DNA of 64,000 bases from Pelagibius sp. CAU 1746 (GTDB taxonomy: Bacteria > Pseudomonadota > Alphaproteobacteria > Kiloniellales > Kiloniellaceae): assembly GCF_039839785.1 (NCBI RefSeq), contig NZ_JBDOQT010000001.1, forward strand, positions 3,038,001 through 3,102,000, in the 5' to 3' direction. Every line of letters starts with the position of its first letter. Position 1 is the first letter of the stretch. A program made the translations under genes and the position numbers. The notes beneath the pieces are model-generated. The model was not told the origin of the DNA, searched no databases, and saw only the letters and a list, made by a program, of their open reading frames with translations. This document shows, in pieces, positions 9,934 to 17,253 of the stretch.

Positions 9934-10668
9934 CTAGTAGCGCCTTAGCAAGCCGACGAGACGGCCCTGGATGGCGACGCGCTCGGGCGGAAAGATCCGG
10001 GTTTCGTAGTTCTTGTTGGCCGGCTCCAGGGCGATAGCGCCGCCCTTGCGGCGCAGCCGCTTCAAGGTGGCCTCTTCGTTGTCGACCAGAGCCACCACGA
10101 TGGTGCCGTTCTCGGCACTCTCGCAGCGCTCGATGATCACCGTGTCGCCGTCCAGGATGCCCGCGTCGACCATCGAATCGCCGTCGACCTCCAGGGCGTA
10201 GTGCTCACCGCTGCCCATGATGGAGGAGGGCACGTCGACGTAGTTCGAATAGTCGCGCAAGGCCTCGATCGGCGTGCCGGCGGCGATCCGGCCGTAGAGC
10301 GGCAATTGGATCGCGTCGCTGTCGTTGGCGGCCTGGGCGCCGGGGATCGACGAGGAGAACCCGCCCCGGATGACCTTGGGGGCGAAGCCGCCGCGGGCGT
10401 CGCCGCCCTGGGGCGCCGATTCCGCCGCCGCTTCCTCGGCCTCGCCGGCCATGTCATTGGGCAATCGCAGCACCTCCACGGCCCGGGCCCGGTGCGGCAG
10501 GCGGCGGATGAAGCCGCGCTCCTCCAGGCCGGTGATCAGCCGGTGGATGCCCGACTTCGACTTCAGGGCCAAGGCATCCTTCATTTCGTCGAAGGACGGC
10601 GAGACCCCGTGCTTCTGCAAGTGGCGGTGGATGAAGAGCAGGAGTTCGTGCTGCTTTTTGGTGAGCAT
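9934..10668 (-). CDS. lexA: SOS repressor LexA
   Basis: Transcriptional repressor of the SOS regulon that cleaves itself with RecA help. From [10 protein letters not shown] the protein is 244 residues: winged-helix DNA-binding domain 1-70, a long linker of about 50 residues, then the S24 peptidase domain. The scissile bond is expected at A130-G131 in GRIAAGTP; S165 (GDSMVDAG) and K203 (ATLKRL) form the catalytic dyad. A GTG four codons upstream is a less likely start. Upstream lie one perfect and one near-perfect GTTC-N7-GTTC operator, which implies autorepression. Confidence 0.97.
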   Translation of the reverse strand: MLTKKQHELLLFIHRHLQKHGVSPSFDEMKDALALKSKSGIHRLITGLEERGFIRRLPHRARAVEVLRLPNDMAGEAEEAAAESAPQGGDARGGFAPKVIRGGFSSSIPGAQAANDSDAIQLPLYGRIAAGTPIEALRDYSNYVDVPSSIMGSGEHYALEVDGDSMVDAGILDGDTVIIERCESAENGTIVVALVDNEEATLKRLRRKGGAIALEPANKNYETRIFPPERVAIQGRLVGLLRRY

Positions 10669-10722
10669 GGATCGATACACCCCAGGGTGTCGTCATTCGT
10701 CTTCGAAGCGACACAAAATATG

Positions 10723-10737
10723 GAACAAAACAAAAAC
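10723..10737 (-). promoter_or_regulatory. second, imperfect LexA operator
   Basis: On the minus strand this reads GTTTTTGTTTTGTTC, that is GTTT-N7-GTTC, one mismatch from consensus and in the opposite orientation to the perfect box ten bases further upstream. It is closer to the lexA start and in an AT-rich stretch likely to hold the promoter. Confidence 0.5.
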
Positions 10738-10747
10738 CTGGGCACAT

Positions 10748-10762
10748 GTTCTAGTTTAGTTC
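10748..10762 (+). promoter_or_regulatory. LexA operator (SOS box) of lexA
   Basis: GTTCTAGTTTAGTTC is an exact match to the alphaproteobacterial LexA direct-repeat consensus GTTC-N7-GTTC, located 80 bases upstream of the lexA start codon. Confidence 0.85.
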
Positions 10763-10851
10763 TCATATGAGGTCAAGGGCTATGTCAGGAATCGGTCAGG
10801 TGCCGCCATCCGCCCCTGCGGCGAGCGGCGGCCTGACGGAAACGCCAGCGC

Positions 10852-12081
10852 CTAAAGACCGGGAACCATATCCGGAAAGGACAGCACCTCGACCAGGTCG
10901 CCCTTGGCAGCGGCGGGGGCGTGGGGCGCCCGGACGATGAGACCGTCCGCGGCCGCCAGCAGCGCCAGCATGGAGGAGTCCTGGCGCCCGTAGGGCGTCA
11001 CCGTCCGCCGTCCGTCGCCATTCTCGGCGACGGTGGCGCGCAGATAGTCCTGGCGCCGGTCGTTGGGTCCGAGATCGGCGCCCAGCACCATCTGCTGCAG
11101 CGGATGGGGCGGTAGATCAAGGCCCAGCAGGGCGTTCAGCGCGGGGCGCGCGTAGAGCAGGGAGCAGACCACGGCGGAGACCGGGTTGCCCGGCAGGCCG
11201 ATCATCGGCGTCCCGCCCAGTTGGCCGAATATCAGCGGCTTGCCCGGGCGCATGGCGATCTTCCAGAAATCGATTTCCAGGCCCCGCTCGCCCAGCACCT
11301 TCTGCACCAGGTCGTGCTCGCCCACCGAGGCGCCGCCCGTGGTGAGCAGCAGGTCGGCGCCCTTGGCGCCGGCCGCGAGCGCCGCCAACTGCTCTTCCTT
11401 GTCCGGCGCGATGCCGAGCTGCACCGGCTCGCCGCCGCAGGCGCGCACGAAGGCCGCCAAGGCAAGACCGTTGGAGCTGACGATCTGGCTGGAGCCCAGC
11501 GGCTCGCCGGGCATCACCACTTCGTCGCCGGTGGCAAGGATGGCGACACGCGGGCGCCGGCGGACCTGAACCCAGGGGTGGTTCATGGCGGCGATGAGGC
11601 CGACGTCGCGGACGCCGAGCAAACGTCCGGCGCGCGGTCCCGGATCGCCTTCGGCGAAGTCGAGGCCGGCGGGCCGCACGTAGTTGCCGGGCTTGCAGGA
11701 TTCCTTGACCGTGACCCAACGCTCGCCATCTGGGCCGTCGCCGGCCTCGGTGTCTTCCTGGATGACGATGGAATCGGCGCCCGCGGGCAGGGGCGCGCCG
11801 GTGAAGATGCGCACGGCTTCGCCGGCGCTCATCTCGCCCTCGAAGAGCCCGCCGGCCGGAACCGCGCCGATGACCTTCAGCGTCGCCGGTACCCTGGCGA
11901 CATCGGCGGCGCGCACCGCGTAGCCGTCCATGGCGGAGACCGCGTGCGGCGGCTGGGTCACCCGCGCGCGCACCTCGGCGGCCAGCACCCGGCCGAAGGC
12001 TTCCGCGATGCTCACCGTCTCGGCGGGCAGAGGAGCGAAGTTCTTGAGGATACGCTCCAGCGCTTCGGCCACGGAAATCAT
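10852..12081 (-). CDS. moeA: molybdopterin molybdenumtransferase MoeA
   Basis: Inserts molybdate into adenylylated molybdopterin to give Mo cofactor. The 409-residue protein has the MoeA N-terminal domain with SAMDGYAVRAAD, the MPT-binding core (RIFTGAPLPAGAD; TTGGASVGEHD; PGKPLIFGQLGG; GLPGNPVSAVV) and the C-terminal MoeA domain IV. It starts immediately after the moaC stop, so the two are co-transcribed with trpC, trpD and trpG upstream. Confidence 0.96.
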   Translation of the reverse strand: MISVAEALERILKNFAPLPAETVSIAEAFGRVLAAEVRARVTQPPHAVSAMDGYAVRAADVARVPATLKVIGAVPAGGLFEGEMSAGEAVRIFTGAPLPAGADSIVIQEDTEAGDGPDGERWVTVKESCKPGNYVRPAGLDFAEGDPGPRAGRLLGVRDVGLIAAMNHPWVQVRRRPRVAILATGDEVVMPGEPLGSSQIVSSNGLALAAFVRACGGEPVQLGIAPDKEEQLAALAAGAKGADLLLTTGGASVGEHDLVQKVLGERGLEIDFWKIAMRPGKPLIFGQLGGTPMIGLPGNPVSAVVCSLLYARPALNALLGLDLPPHPLQQMVLGADLGPNDRRQDYLRATVAENGDGRRTVTPYGRQDSSMLALLAAADGLIVRAPHAPAAAKGDLVEVLSFPDMVPGL

Positions 12082-12558
12082 CTACGAAGCCTCATAGGTG
12101 CCGGACTTGCCGCCGGCCTTGTGGGTCAGGCGCACTTCGGTGATGCGCATGCCGCGGTCGACCGCCTTGCACATGTCGTAAACCGTGAGCGCCGCCACGC
12201 TGACGGCGGTGAGCGCTTCCATCTCGACGCCGGTGCGCCCTTTCAACTTGCAGGTCGCCGTAATGTCGACGGCGTTGCGCGCCTCGTCGAGGGTAAGGTC
12301 GACCTTCACCGAGGTGAGCGCCAGCGGATGGCACAGCGGGACCAGGTCCGGCGTGCGCTTGGCGCCCATGATCCCGGCCAGCCGCGCCACCGACAGGACG
12401 TCACCCTTCTTCACGCCGCCGTCGCGGATCATCGCCAGGGTCTCGGGCTGCATGATCACGGAACCCTGGGCCGTGGCGGTCCGCTCGGTCACGTCCTTGT
12501 CGGAGACGTCGACCATGACGGCCTTGCCCTCGGCATCGAAGTGGGTGAATTCGGCCAT
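12082..12558 (-). CDS. moaC: cyclic pyranopterin monophosphate synthase MoaC
   Basis: Second enzyme of molybdenum cofactor synthesis; converts the MoaA product to cPMP. At 158 residues it is standard, with [15 protein letters not shown] at the N-terminus, PLCHPLALT, and the C-terminal [19 protein letters not shown] and KSGTYEA segments that shape the active site. There are nine bases between the trpC stop and its start. Confidence 0.97.
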   Translation of the reverse strand: MAEFTHFDAEGKAVMVDVSDKDVTERTATAQGSVIMQPETLAMIRDGGVKKGDVLSVARLAGIMGAKRTPDLVPLCHPLALTSVKVDLTLDEARNAVDITATCKLKGRTGVEMEALTAVSVAALTVYDMCKAVDRGMRITEVRLTHKAGGKSGTYEAS

Positions 12559-12567
12559 CGCTTTTCC

Positions 12568-13389
12568 TTACGCCGCGTGAACGCGGCCCTGCACCAGCTC
12601 GGCGGTGGCGGCGGTGACGTCGTCCTGGCGCATGAGGGATTCGCCAATCAGGAAGGCCCGCGCGCCGGCGGCGGTCATACGCGCCAGGTCGGCCGGCTTG
12701 TAAAGGCCGCTCTCGGCCACCAGCAGGCGGTCCTTGGGCACGCGCGGCGCCAACTCCTCGGTGGTCTTCAAATCGACTGCGAGAGTCTTGAGATTACGGT
12801 TGTTGATGCCGACCAGCGGCGACTTCAGCTTCAGGGCGCGGTCCAGTTCTTCTCCGTCGTGCACCTCGACCAGCACGTCCATGCCGAGGTCGAGGGCCAG
12901 GCTTTCCAGCTCCACCGCCTGGGCGTCCTCCAGGGCGGCCATGATGAGCAGGATACAGTCGGCGCCCAAGGCGCGGGATTCGACGATCTGGTAGGGATCG
13001 AGCATGAAGTCCTTGCGCAGGCAGGGCAGGGGCACGGCGTCGCGCGCCATGACCAGGAAGCCGTCGGCGCCCTGAAAGTAGGGCTCGTCGGTCAGCACCG
13101 AAAGGCAGGCCGCGCCGCCGGCCAGATAGGCCTCCGCCAGGCGTGGCGGGTCGAAATCGGCGCGGATCAGGCCCTTGCTGGGCGAGGCCTTCTTGATCTC
13201 GCAGATGAGCGCGTTGGCCCCGCTGGCGGCCTTGGCCTCCAGAGCGGCGCGGAAGCCGCGCGGGGCCGAGGCCGCGGCGGCGCGCTCTTCCAGCACCTCC
13301 AGCGGCGTCACGGCCTTGCGGGCGGCGATCCAGTCGCGCTTGTCGGCGCAGATCTTCTGCAGGACGTCGCTCTTGGGTTTGGCACTCAT
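12568..13389 (-). CDS. trpC: indole-3-glycerol phosphate synthase TrpC
   Basis: Fourth enzyme of tryptophan synthesis, a TIM barrel. The 273-residue monofunctional protein (not fused to TrpF) has the catalytic region [15 protein letters not shown], the second lysine in [21 protein letters not shown] and the phosphate-binding [11 protein letters not shown]. Its start overlaps the trpD stop by four bases. Confidence 0.97.
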   Translation of the reverse strand: MSAKPKSDVLQKICADKRDWIAARKAVTPLEVLEERAAAASAPRGFRAALEAKAASGANALICEIKKASPSKGLIRADFDPPRLAEAYLAGGAACLSVLTDEPYFQGADGFLVMARDAVPLPCLRKDFMLDPYQIVESRALGADCILLIMAALEDAQAVELESLALDLGMDVLVEVHDGEELDRALKLKSPLVGINNRNLKTLAVDLKTTEELAPRVPKDRLLVAESGLYKPADLARMTAAGARAFLIGESLMRQDDVTAATAELVQGRVHAA

Positions 13390-14423
13390 GCCGGCACCGT
13401 CTCGTTGGTGATGCGCACCAAGCGGTTCAGCGCCTCCAGCGCGCGGCCGGAATCGACGGCGTCCGCCGCCAGGGCCACGCCTTCTTTCAGGTCGCCCGCC
13501 TTACCGGCGATGACCAGCGCCGCGGCGCTGCCCAGCAGCACGATGTCGCGGTAGGCGCTGTGCTCGCCCTCCAGCATGGCGCGCAGCACCGCCGCGTTGT
13601 GCTCGCGGTCGCCGCCGACCAGGTCTTCCATCTTGGCGACCGGCAGGCCGGCGTCGGCCGGCGTGATCTCGAAGGTGGCGACCTTGCCGTCCTTCAGCTC
13701 GGCCACCTGCGTCGGGCCCAAGGTGGAGACCTCGTCCATGCCGCCGGCGCCGTGCACCACCCAGGCGCGCTCGTGGCCCAGGTCGCGCAGCACCTCGGCC
13801 AGCGGCTCCAGCCACTGCGGCGCGAAAACGCCGATCAGCTGGTGTCTCACCTTGGCCGGGTTGGACAACGGGCCCAGCAGATTGAATATCGTGCGGGTGC
13901 CCAGTTCGACGCGCGTCGGGCCGACGTGGCGCATGGCGCTGTGATGGCGCTGGGCCATGAGGAAGCAGGTCCCCGCCTCAACCAGGGCGCGCTCGACCAG
14001 GGTGAAGTCGGCCTCGATGTTGACGCCGAGCGCCTCCAGCACGTCGCTGGCCCCGCTCTTGGAGGAAGCGGCGCGGTTGCCGTGCTTGGCGACAGGCACG
14101 CCGCAGGCGGCGACCACGAACTGGCTGCCGGTGGAGATGTTGTAGGTGCCGGTGCCGTCGCCGCCGGTGCCGCAGATATCGATGGCGCCCTCGGGCCGCC
14201 TGACGGTGGTCATCTTCGAGCGCATGACCGTGGCGGCGCCGGTGATTTCCTCAACCGTCTCGCCGCGCACGCGCAGCGCCATCAGGAAACCGCCCATCTG
14301 CGCCGGGGTGGCGTTGCCGGACATCATGATGTCGAAAGCCTGCTCGGCTTCGTCGCGCGCCAGCCTGCCGCCGGTCGCGACCTTGCCGATCAGCCCCTTG
14401 AGGTCGGGCATGTCTCCGGTCAT
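13386..14423 (-). CDS. trpD: anthranilate phosphoribosyltransferase TrpD
   Basis: Transfers phosphoribose from PRPP to anthranilate. The signature [17 protein letters not shown] is the PRPP loop, followed by [21 protein letters not shown]. The frame opens 14 codons earlier, but ATG 14423 is chosen: GGAGG lies 8 bases in front, it leaves a 16-base gap after trpG instead of an overlap, and it gives the usual 345 residues. Confidence 0.97.
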   Translation of the reverse strand: MTGDMPDLKGLIGKVATGGRLARDEAEQAFDIMMSGNATPAQMGGFLMALRVRGETVEEITGAATVMRSKMTTVRRPEGAIDICGTGGDGTGTYNISTGSQFVVAACGVPVAKHGNRAASSKSGASDVLEALGVNIEADFTLVERALVEAGTCFLMAQRHHSAMRHVGPTRVELGTRTIFNLLGPLSNPAKVRHQLIGVFAPQWLEPLAEVLRDLGHERAWVVHGAGGMDEVSTLGPTQVAELKDGKVATFEITPADAGLPVAKMEDLVGGDREHNAAVLRAMLEGEHSAYRDIVLLGSAAALVIAGKAGDLKEGVALAADAVDSGRALEALNRLVRITNETVPA

Positions 14424-14439
14424 CCGCAGCGCCTCCGCG

Positions 14440-15027
14440 TCAGGCCGCCGCGGCCGGGTCGGCAAGCTTGAGGAAGTTGCGCAGCAAGGCGTGACCGTGC
14501 TCGGAAGCGATGCTCTCCGGATGGAACTGCACCCCGTAGATCGGCAGCGACCTGTGTTGCAGGCCCATGATGACGCCGTCGTCGGATGTGGCGGTAACCT
14601 CCAGCTGGTCGCCGGGGAAGCTCGCCGGATCGATGGTCAGCGAGTGATAGCGCGTGGCGGTGAGCGGCGAGGGCAGCCCGGCGAAGACGCCTTTGCCCTC
14701 GTGCGTCACCTGGCTCAGCTTGCCGTGCATCGGCTCGGGCGCCCGCACGACCTTGCCGCCGAAGTGCTGACCGATGGCCTGGTGGCCCAGGCAGACGCCC
14801 AACAGCGGGACTTTACCGGCGGCGGCCGAGATCAGTTCCAGGCAGACGCCCGCCTTGTCCGGATCGCAGGGGCCCGGCGAGATGACGATGCCCTGGGGCT
14901 GCAAGGCCAGGGCCTCCGCCGCGGTGATCTTGTCGTTGCGGCGCACCTCGATCTTCGCCCCCAATTCCCCCAGGAAGTGGAAGAGGTTGTAGGTGAAGCT
15001 GTCGTAGTTATCGATTAGCAGAAACAT
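14440..15027 (-). CDS. trpG: anthranilate synthase glutaminase subunit TrpG
   Basis: Class I glutamine amidotransferase that feeds ammonia to TrpE. From ATG 15027 ([15 protein letters not shown]) it is 195 residues. The nucleophile elbow [13 protein letters not shown] and the catalytic His-Glu in [13 protein letters not shown] are intact. The frame is open 38 codons further upstream, but that extension has no family match. Its partner subunit gene trpE lies 2.2 kb upstream on the same strand with two plus-strand genes in between. No tryptophan-rich leader peptide is visible ahead of it. Confidence 0.96.
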   Translation of the reverse strand: MFLLIDNYDSFTYNLFHFLGELGAKIEVRRNDKITAAEALALQPQGIVISPGPCDPDKAGVCLELISAAAGKVPLLGVCLGHQAIGQHFGGKVVRAPEPMHGKLSQVTHEGKGVFAGLPSPLTATRYHSLTIDPASFPGDQLEVTATSDDGVIMGLQHRSLPIYGVQFHPESIASEHGHALLRNFLKLADPAAAA

Positions 15028-15080
15028 TTCAGATGCTTGCGCCGCGCTTTTAACTCTTGTTTTCGCCTTTTGGTTCCCAC

Positions 15081-15109
15081 TTATAACAGGCCGGCGGGCG
15101 CTACGGAAA
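15081..15109 (-). promoter_or_regulatory. candidate promoter of trpGDC-moaC-moeA
   Basis: On the minus strand a TTATAA at 15081-15086 lies 17 bases downstream of TTTCCG (15104-15109), about 54 bases upstream of the trpG start. The -10 is good and the -35 weak; this is the only clear AT-rich candidate in the gap. Confidence 0.4.
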
Positions 15110-15150
15110 GCGGGCAAATCGCCGCTGACGGCCCTGGTCAAGGCCTTGGC

Positions 15151-15180
15151 TTGACCTTACAGTGACTAGAAGGTTGAATC
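15151..15180 (+). promoter_or_regulatory. MerR/CueR-type operator-promoter of cueR
   Basis: TTGACC (15151-15156) is a good -35 box. Across the following spacer lies the dyad ACCTTAC-N7-AGAAGGT (15154-15174), the 21-base geometry of CueR sites (ACCTT...AAGGT half-sites). The stretched spacer between the -35 and the weak -10 around 15175-15180 is what MerR-family activators need. It sits 34 bases upstream of cueR, so it implies autoregulation. Confidence 0.65.
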
Positions 15181-15213
15181 TCCACCAAATCGCCTCAGCC
15201 AGGGAGCAGACTC

Positions 15214-15609
15214 ATGAACATCGGCACCGCCGCAGCACATTCCGGGGTCCCGGCCAAGACCATCCGCTACTACGAGTCCGTCGGCCTGATCCAGCCCGCC
15301 GAGCGCACCGCCTCCGGCTACCGGGTCTACGGCAGGCAGGACGTCGAGACCCTGCGCTTCGTGCAGCGGGCGCGGAGCCTGGGATTTTCGGTGGAAGATG
15401 TCGGCAGCCTGTTGGCGCTGTGGCGCGACCGCAGCCGCTCCAGCGCCGAAGTGAAGGCGCTCGCGCGGCACCGGGTCGAAGACATCGACCGCAAGATCGC
15501 CGAGCTGACCGAGATGCGCGAGACCTTGCTGCACCTGATGGAACGCTGCCACGGCGACGAACGCCCGGAATGCCCGATCCTCCAGGGCCTCGCCGGCAAG
15601 GCGGGGTGA
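15214..15609 (+). CDS. cueR: MerR-family copper-responsive regulator, CueR type
   Basis: A 131-residue MerR protein: winged helix 1-70 (MNIGTAAAHSGVPAKTIRYY), dimerisation helix about 75-110, then the metal loop. The loop CHGDERPECPI places C112 and C120 exactly as in Cu(I)-sensing CueR, so a monovalent coinage metal is the likely signal. GGGAG precedes the ATG. A CueR-type dyad lies directly upstream. No copper ATPase, oxidase or chaperone gene is in this window, so its targets must be elsewhere. A 9-base inverted repeat (15621-15629 with 15655-15663) after the stop may help terminate transcription. Confidence 0.88.
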   Translation: MNIGTAAAHSGVPAKTIRYYESVGLIQPAERTASGYRVYGRQDVETLRFVQRARSLGFSVEDVGSLLALWRDRSRSSAEVKALARHRVEDIDRKIAELTEMRETLLHLMERCHGDERPECPILQGLAGKAG

Positions 15610-15730
15610 ACCGCCTTTCGAGGCGCCGCTCCCGTTTCCGCTGGCCGGCGGCGCGCGGCGCCTCCGTAGCCGGGACCTCGCATCTTTCGCCACAGCTTCG
15701 TTAACCATCGCGTGATAGGCTCCGCCGGCC

Positions 15731-16927
15731 ATGACGAAGGGCGATTCGCATAAGAACCGGCGGCGCCGCCGCAAGCCGAGCGGTGAGGCGCTGTGGAACA
15801 CCGCCGCGGTCTCCGGGCTGCTGCTCATCGGTCTGCTGCTGGGTGCGATCGCAGGAGTTTTCCTGGATCGTCAGGGTCTGCTGGGCCCGTCGCCGGCCGG
15901 GCTGCAGAGTGCCCTGCGCGAAGCCCCGGCACCTCCGGCCCCCAAGCCCTCACGCCCCGACCCCCGCGTCGTGGCCGCGGCGCCCGAGATCGACCGCGAA
16001 GCCCTGGAGGCCCAGTACCACGAGGTGCTGCGCGCCGAACAGACCGCCGAGGCGCCGGCGCCGTTGCCCAACATCCCCAGCGACTGGCAGAACGACAGCG
16101 GCGCGGCGCGGCAACTGCCGGCGATCCCTGTTCCCGATCGCGGCGTCACCGGGCCACCTCTATGGCAGCAGCATGCCGTGGCCGTTGCGCCGGCGCAGGG
16201 CCGTCCGATGATCGCCATCGTCCTCGACGATGTCGGCGTCAACCGGCGCGGCGCGCGCAATGCCATCGCGCTGCCGGGACCATTGACCCTGTCCTTCATG
16301 ACCTACGCCCATGACCTGCCGGAGATGACGGCACAGGCACGGGCCGCTGGGCACGAACTGATGCTGCACGTCCCCATGGCGCCGCGCAGCGCCGAGATGG
16401 ATCCCGGCCCCAACGTGCTGCGCGAGGACATCCCGCGCGCCGAACTGCTGCAACGCCTCACTTGGGGCCTGGCACGTTTCGACGGCTACGTCGGCATCAA
16501 CAACCACATGGGCAGCCGTTTCACCGCCGCGCCCGAGGGCATGGCTTTGGTCATGGGCGAGTTGAAGGCGCGGGGTCTGCTGTTCCTCGATTCACTCACC
16601 GCCGCCGACTCGGTCGCCGCGACATTGGCAGCGCGGGCGGAAGTGCCCTACGCGGTGCGCGATGTCTTCCTGGACAACGAGCCGGCCAATCCGGCCGCGA
16701 TCCACCGGCAGCTCGCGATCCTGGAACAACGGGCAAGGGAGCGCGGCTACGCCGTCGGCATCGGCCATCCCCACGACGGCACCGTCGCGGCGCTGAGGGA
16801 GTGGATTCCCGAAATGCAGGCGCGCGGCCTCGTCCTGGTGCCCATCTCCGCCATCGTACGGCACCGCCAGAGCCTCGCCATGCAACAGACCGCGGGCGCG
16901 GAACGGCGTTCGGCGGCTCTCCCTTAG
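15731..16927 (+). CDS. divergent polysaccharide deacetylase family protein (YibQ/DUF610)
   Basis: A 398-residue membrane-anchored envelope protein: Arg-rich cytoplasmic start (about 1-20), one transmembrane segment (about 25-47), a Pro/Ala-rich linker to about 140, then a periplasmic domain of the divergent polysaccharide deacetylase family. That domain shows IAIVLDDVGVNRRG, LMLHVPMAPR, NNHMGSRFTA and GIGHPHDGT, where the conserved Asp and His cluster. Enzyme activity of this family has not been firmly shown. It usually neighbours the EnvC/CtpA cell-wall genes, which are absent here. Confidence 0.85.
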   Translation: MTKGDSHKNRRRRRKPSGEALWNTAAVSGLLLIGLLLGAIAGVFLDRQGLLGPSPAGLQSALREAPAPPAPKPSRPDPRVVAAAPEIDREALEAQYHEVLRAEQTAEAPAPLPNIPSDWQNDSGAARQLPAIPVPDRGVTGPPLWQQHAVAVAPAQGRPMIAIVLDDVGVNRRGARNAIALPGPLTLSFMTYAHDLPEMTAQARAAGHELMLHVPMAPRSAEMDPGPNVLREDIPRAELLQRLTWGLARFDGYVGINNHMGSRFTAAPEGMALVMGELKARGLLFLDSLTAADSVAATLAARAEVPYAVRDVFLDNEPANPAAIHRQLAILEQRARERGYAVGIGHPHDGTVAALREWIPEMQARGLVLVPISAIVRHRQSLAMQQTAGAERRSAALP

Positions 16928-16950
16928 AAAGTTCCGGGGAGTAGAAACTC

Positions 16951-16976
16951 AAAAGGGGCCGCATCGCTGCGGCCCC
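16951..16976 (-). terminator. intrinsic terminator after the 26-codon ORF
   Basis: A perfect 9-base stem, GGGGCCGCA (16955-16963) with TGCGGCCCC (16968-16976), and a 4-base loop. The T run (16951-16954) follows on the minus strand, so it ends minus-strand transcripts; on the plus strand it has no T run but could still slow transcription from the deacetylase gene. Confidence 0.8.
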
Positions 16977-17029
16977 TCCATGAGCTGGTTCAGTCGAGGA
17001 CCCCGAGAACGGGATCCGCTTCGAAGGCG

Positions 17030-17110
17030 TTACGAGTCGGACGAAGGCTGCTCCATCAAACCCGTAAAACATCCAAGGCCCTGCGACTTCACCGAAATCT
17101 CATGCGACAT
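17030..17110 (-). CDS. 26-residue small ORF with perfect extended Shine-Dalgarno
   Basis: ATG at 17110, TAA at 17032-17030, product MSHEISVKSQGLGCFTGLME followed by QPSSDS. Directly upstream on the minus strand (17111-17125) is AAAGGAGGTGATCCA, complementary to the whole anti-Shine-Dalgarno tail of 16S rRNA, far beyond the 4-6 bases seen at most genes here. A strong terminator with T run follows 54 bases after the stop. I do not recognise the peptide; it has one Cys and no signal or membrane segment. It could be a small protein or a regulatory peptide. A one-base shift near its end would continue into RNAFEADPVLGVLD with stop at 16992-16990, so a frameshifted longer peptide is possible. Confidence 0.5.
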   Translation of the reverse strand: MSHEISVKSQGLGCFTGLMEQPSSDS

Positions 17111-17253
17111 TGGATCACCTCCTTTCAGCTGTTGAAACAGATCTGAACTATCCACCCGATTCGCGAGAACCGGCAAGACAATTCACGCCTTCAGAATGCG
17201 CTCAACTCGTCGTCAAAAGGTTAATTCGGCGCGACGAGTGCCGGAGAAAAGCC

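Larger units (their letters stand above)
16928..17253. other. gap between deacetylase gene and trpE (326 bases), with contents
   Basis: From left to right it holds a terminator whose T run is on the minus strand (16951-16976), a 26-codon minus-strand ORF with a perfect extended ribosome-binding site (17030-17126), and a 7-base stem (17206-17212 with 17232-17238) just past the trpE stop that has a long loop and no T run. On the minus strand TTGCCG-N18-GATAGT upstream of the small ORF is a weak promoter candidate. No strong terminator separates trpE from the small ORF. Confidence 0.6.

Noticed and set aside
11221-13554. 777-codon open frame on the plus strand across moeA-moaC-trpC
   Set aside because: It mirrors third-position GC bias of the three real minus-strand genes, has Arg/His/Gly-rich composition and matches no family.
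14424-14465. Longer N-terminus for TrpD
   Set aside because: Would overlap trpG and lacks a family match; the ATG at 14423 has GGAGG at the right distance.
15701-15708. CtrA-like TTAACCAT upstream of the deacetylase gene
   Set aside because: Only a half-site; the second TTAA at the required 7-base distance is missing.
17106-17123. Plus strand TTGGATCACCTCCTTTC looks like the 3' end of 16S rRNA
   Set aside because: Only this tail matches; no upstream rRNA sequence is present. It is explained as the reverse complement of a perfect Shine-Dalgarno for the minus-strand 26-codon ORF.
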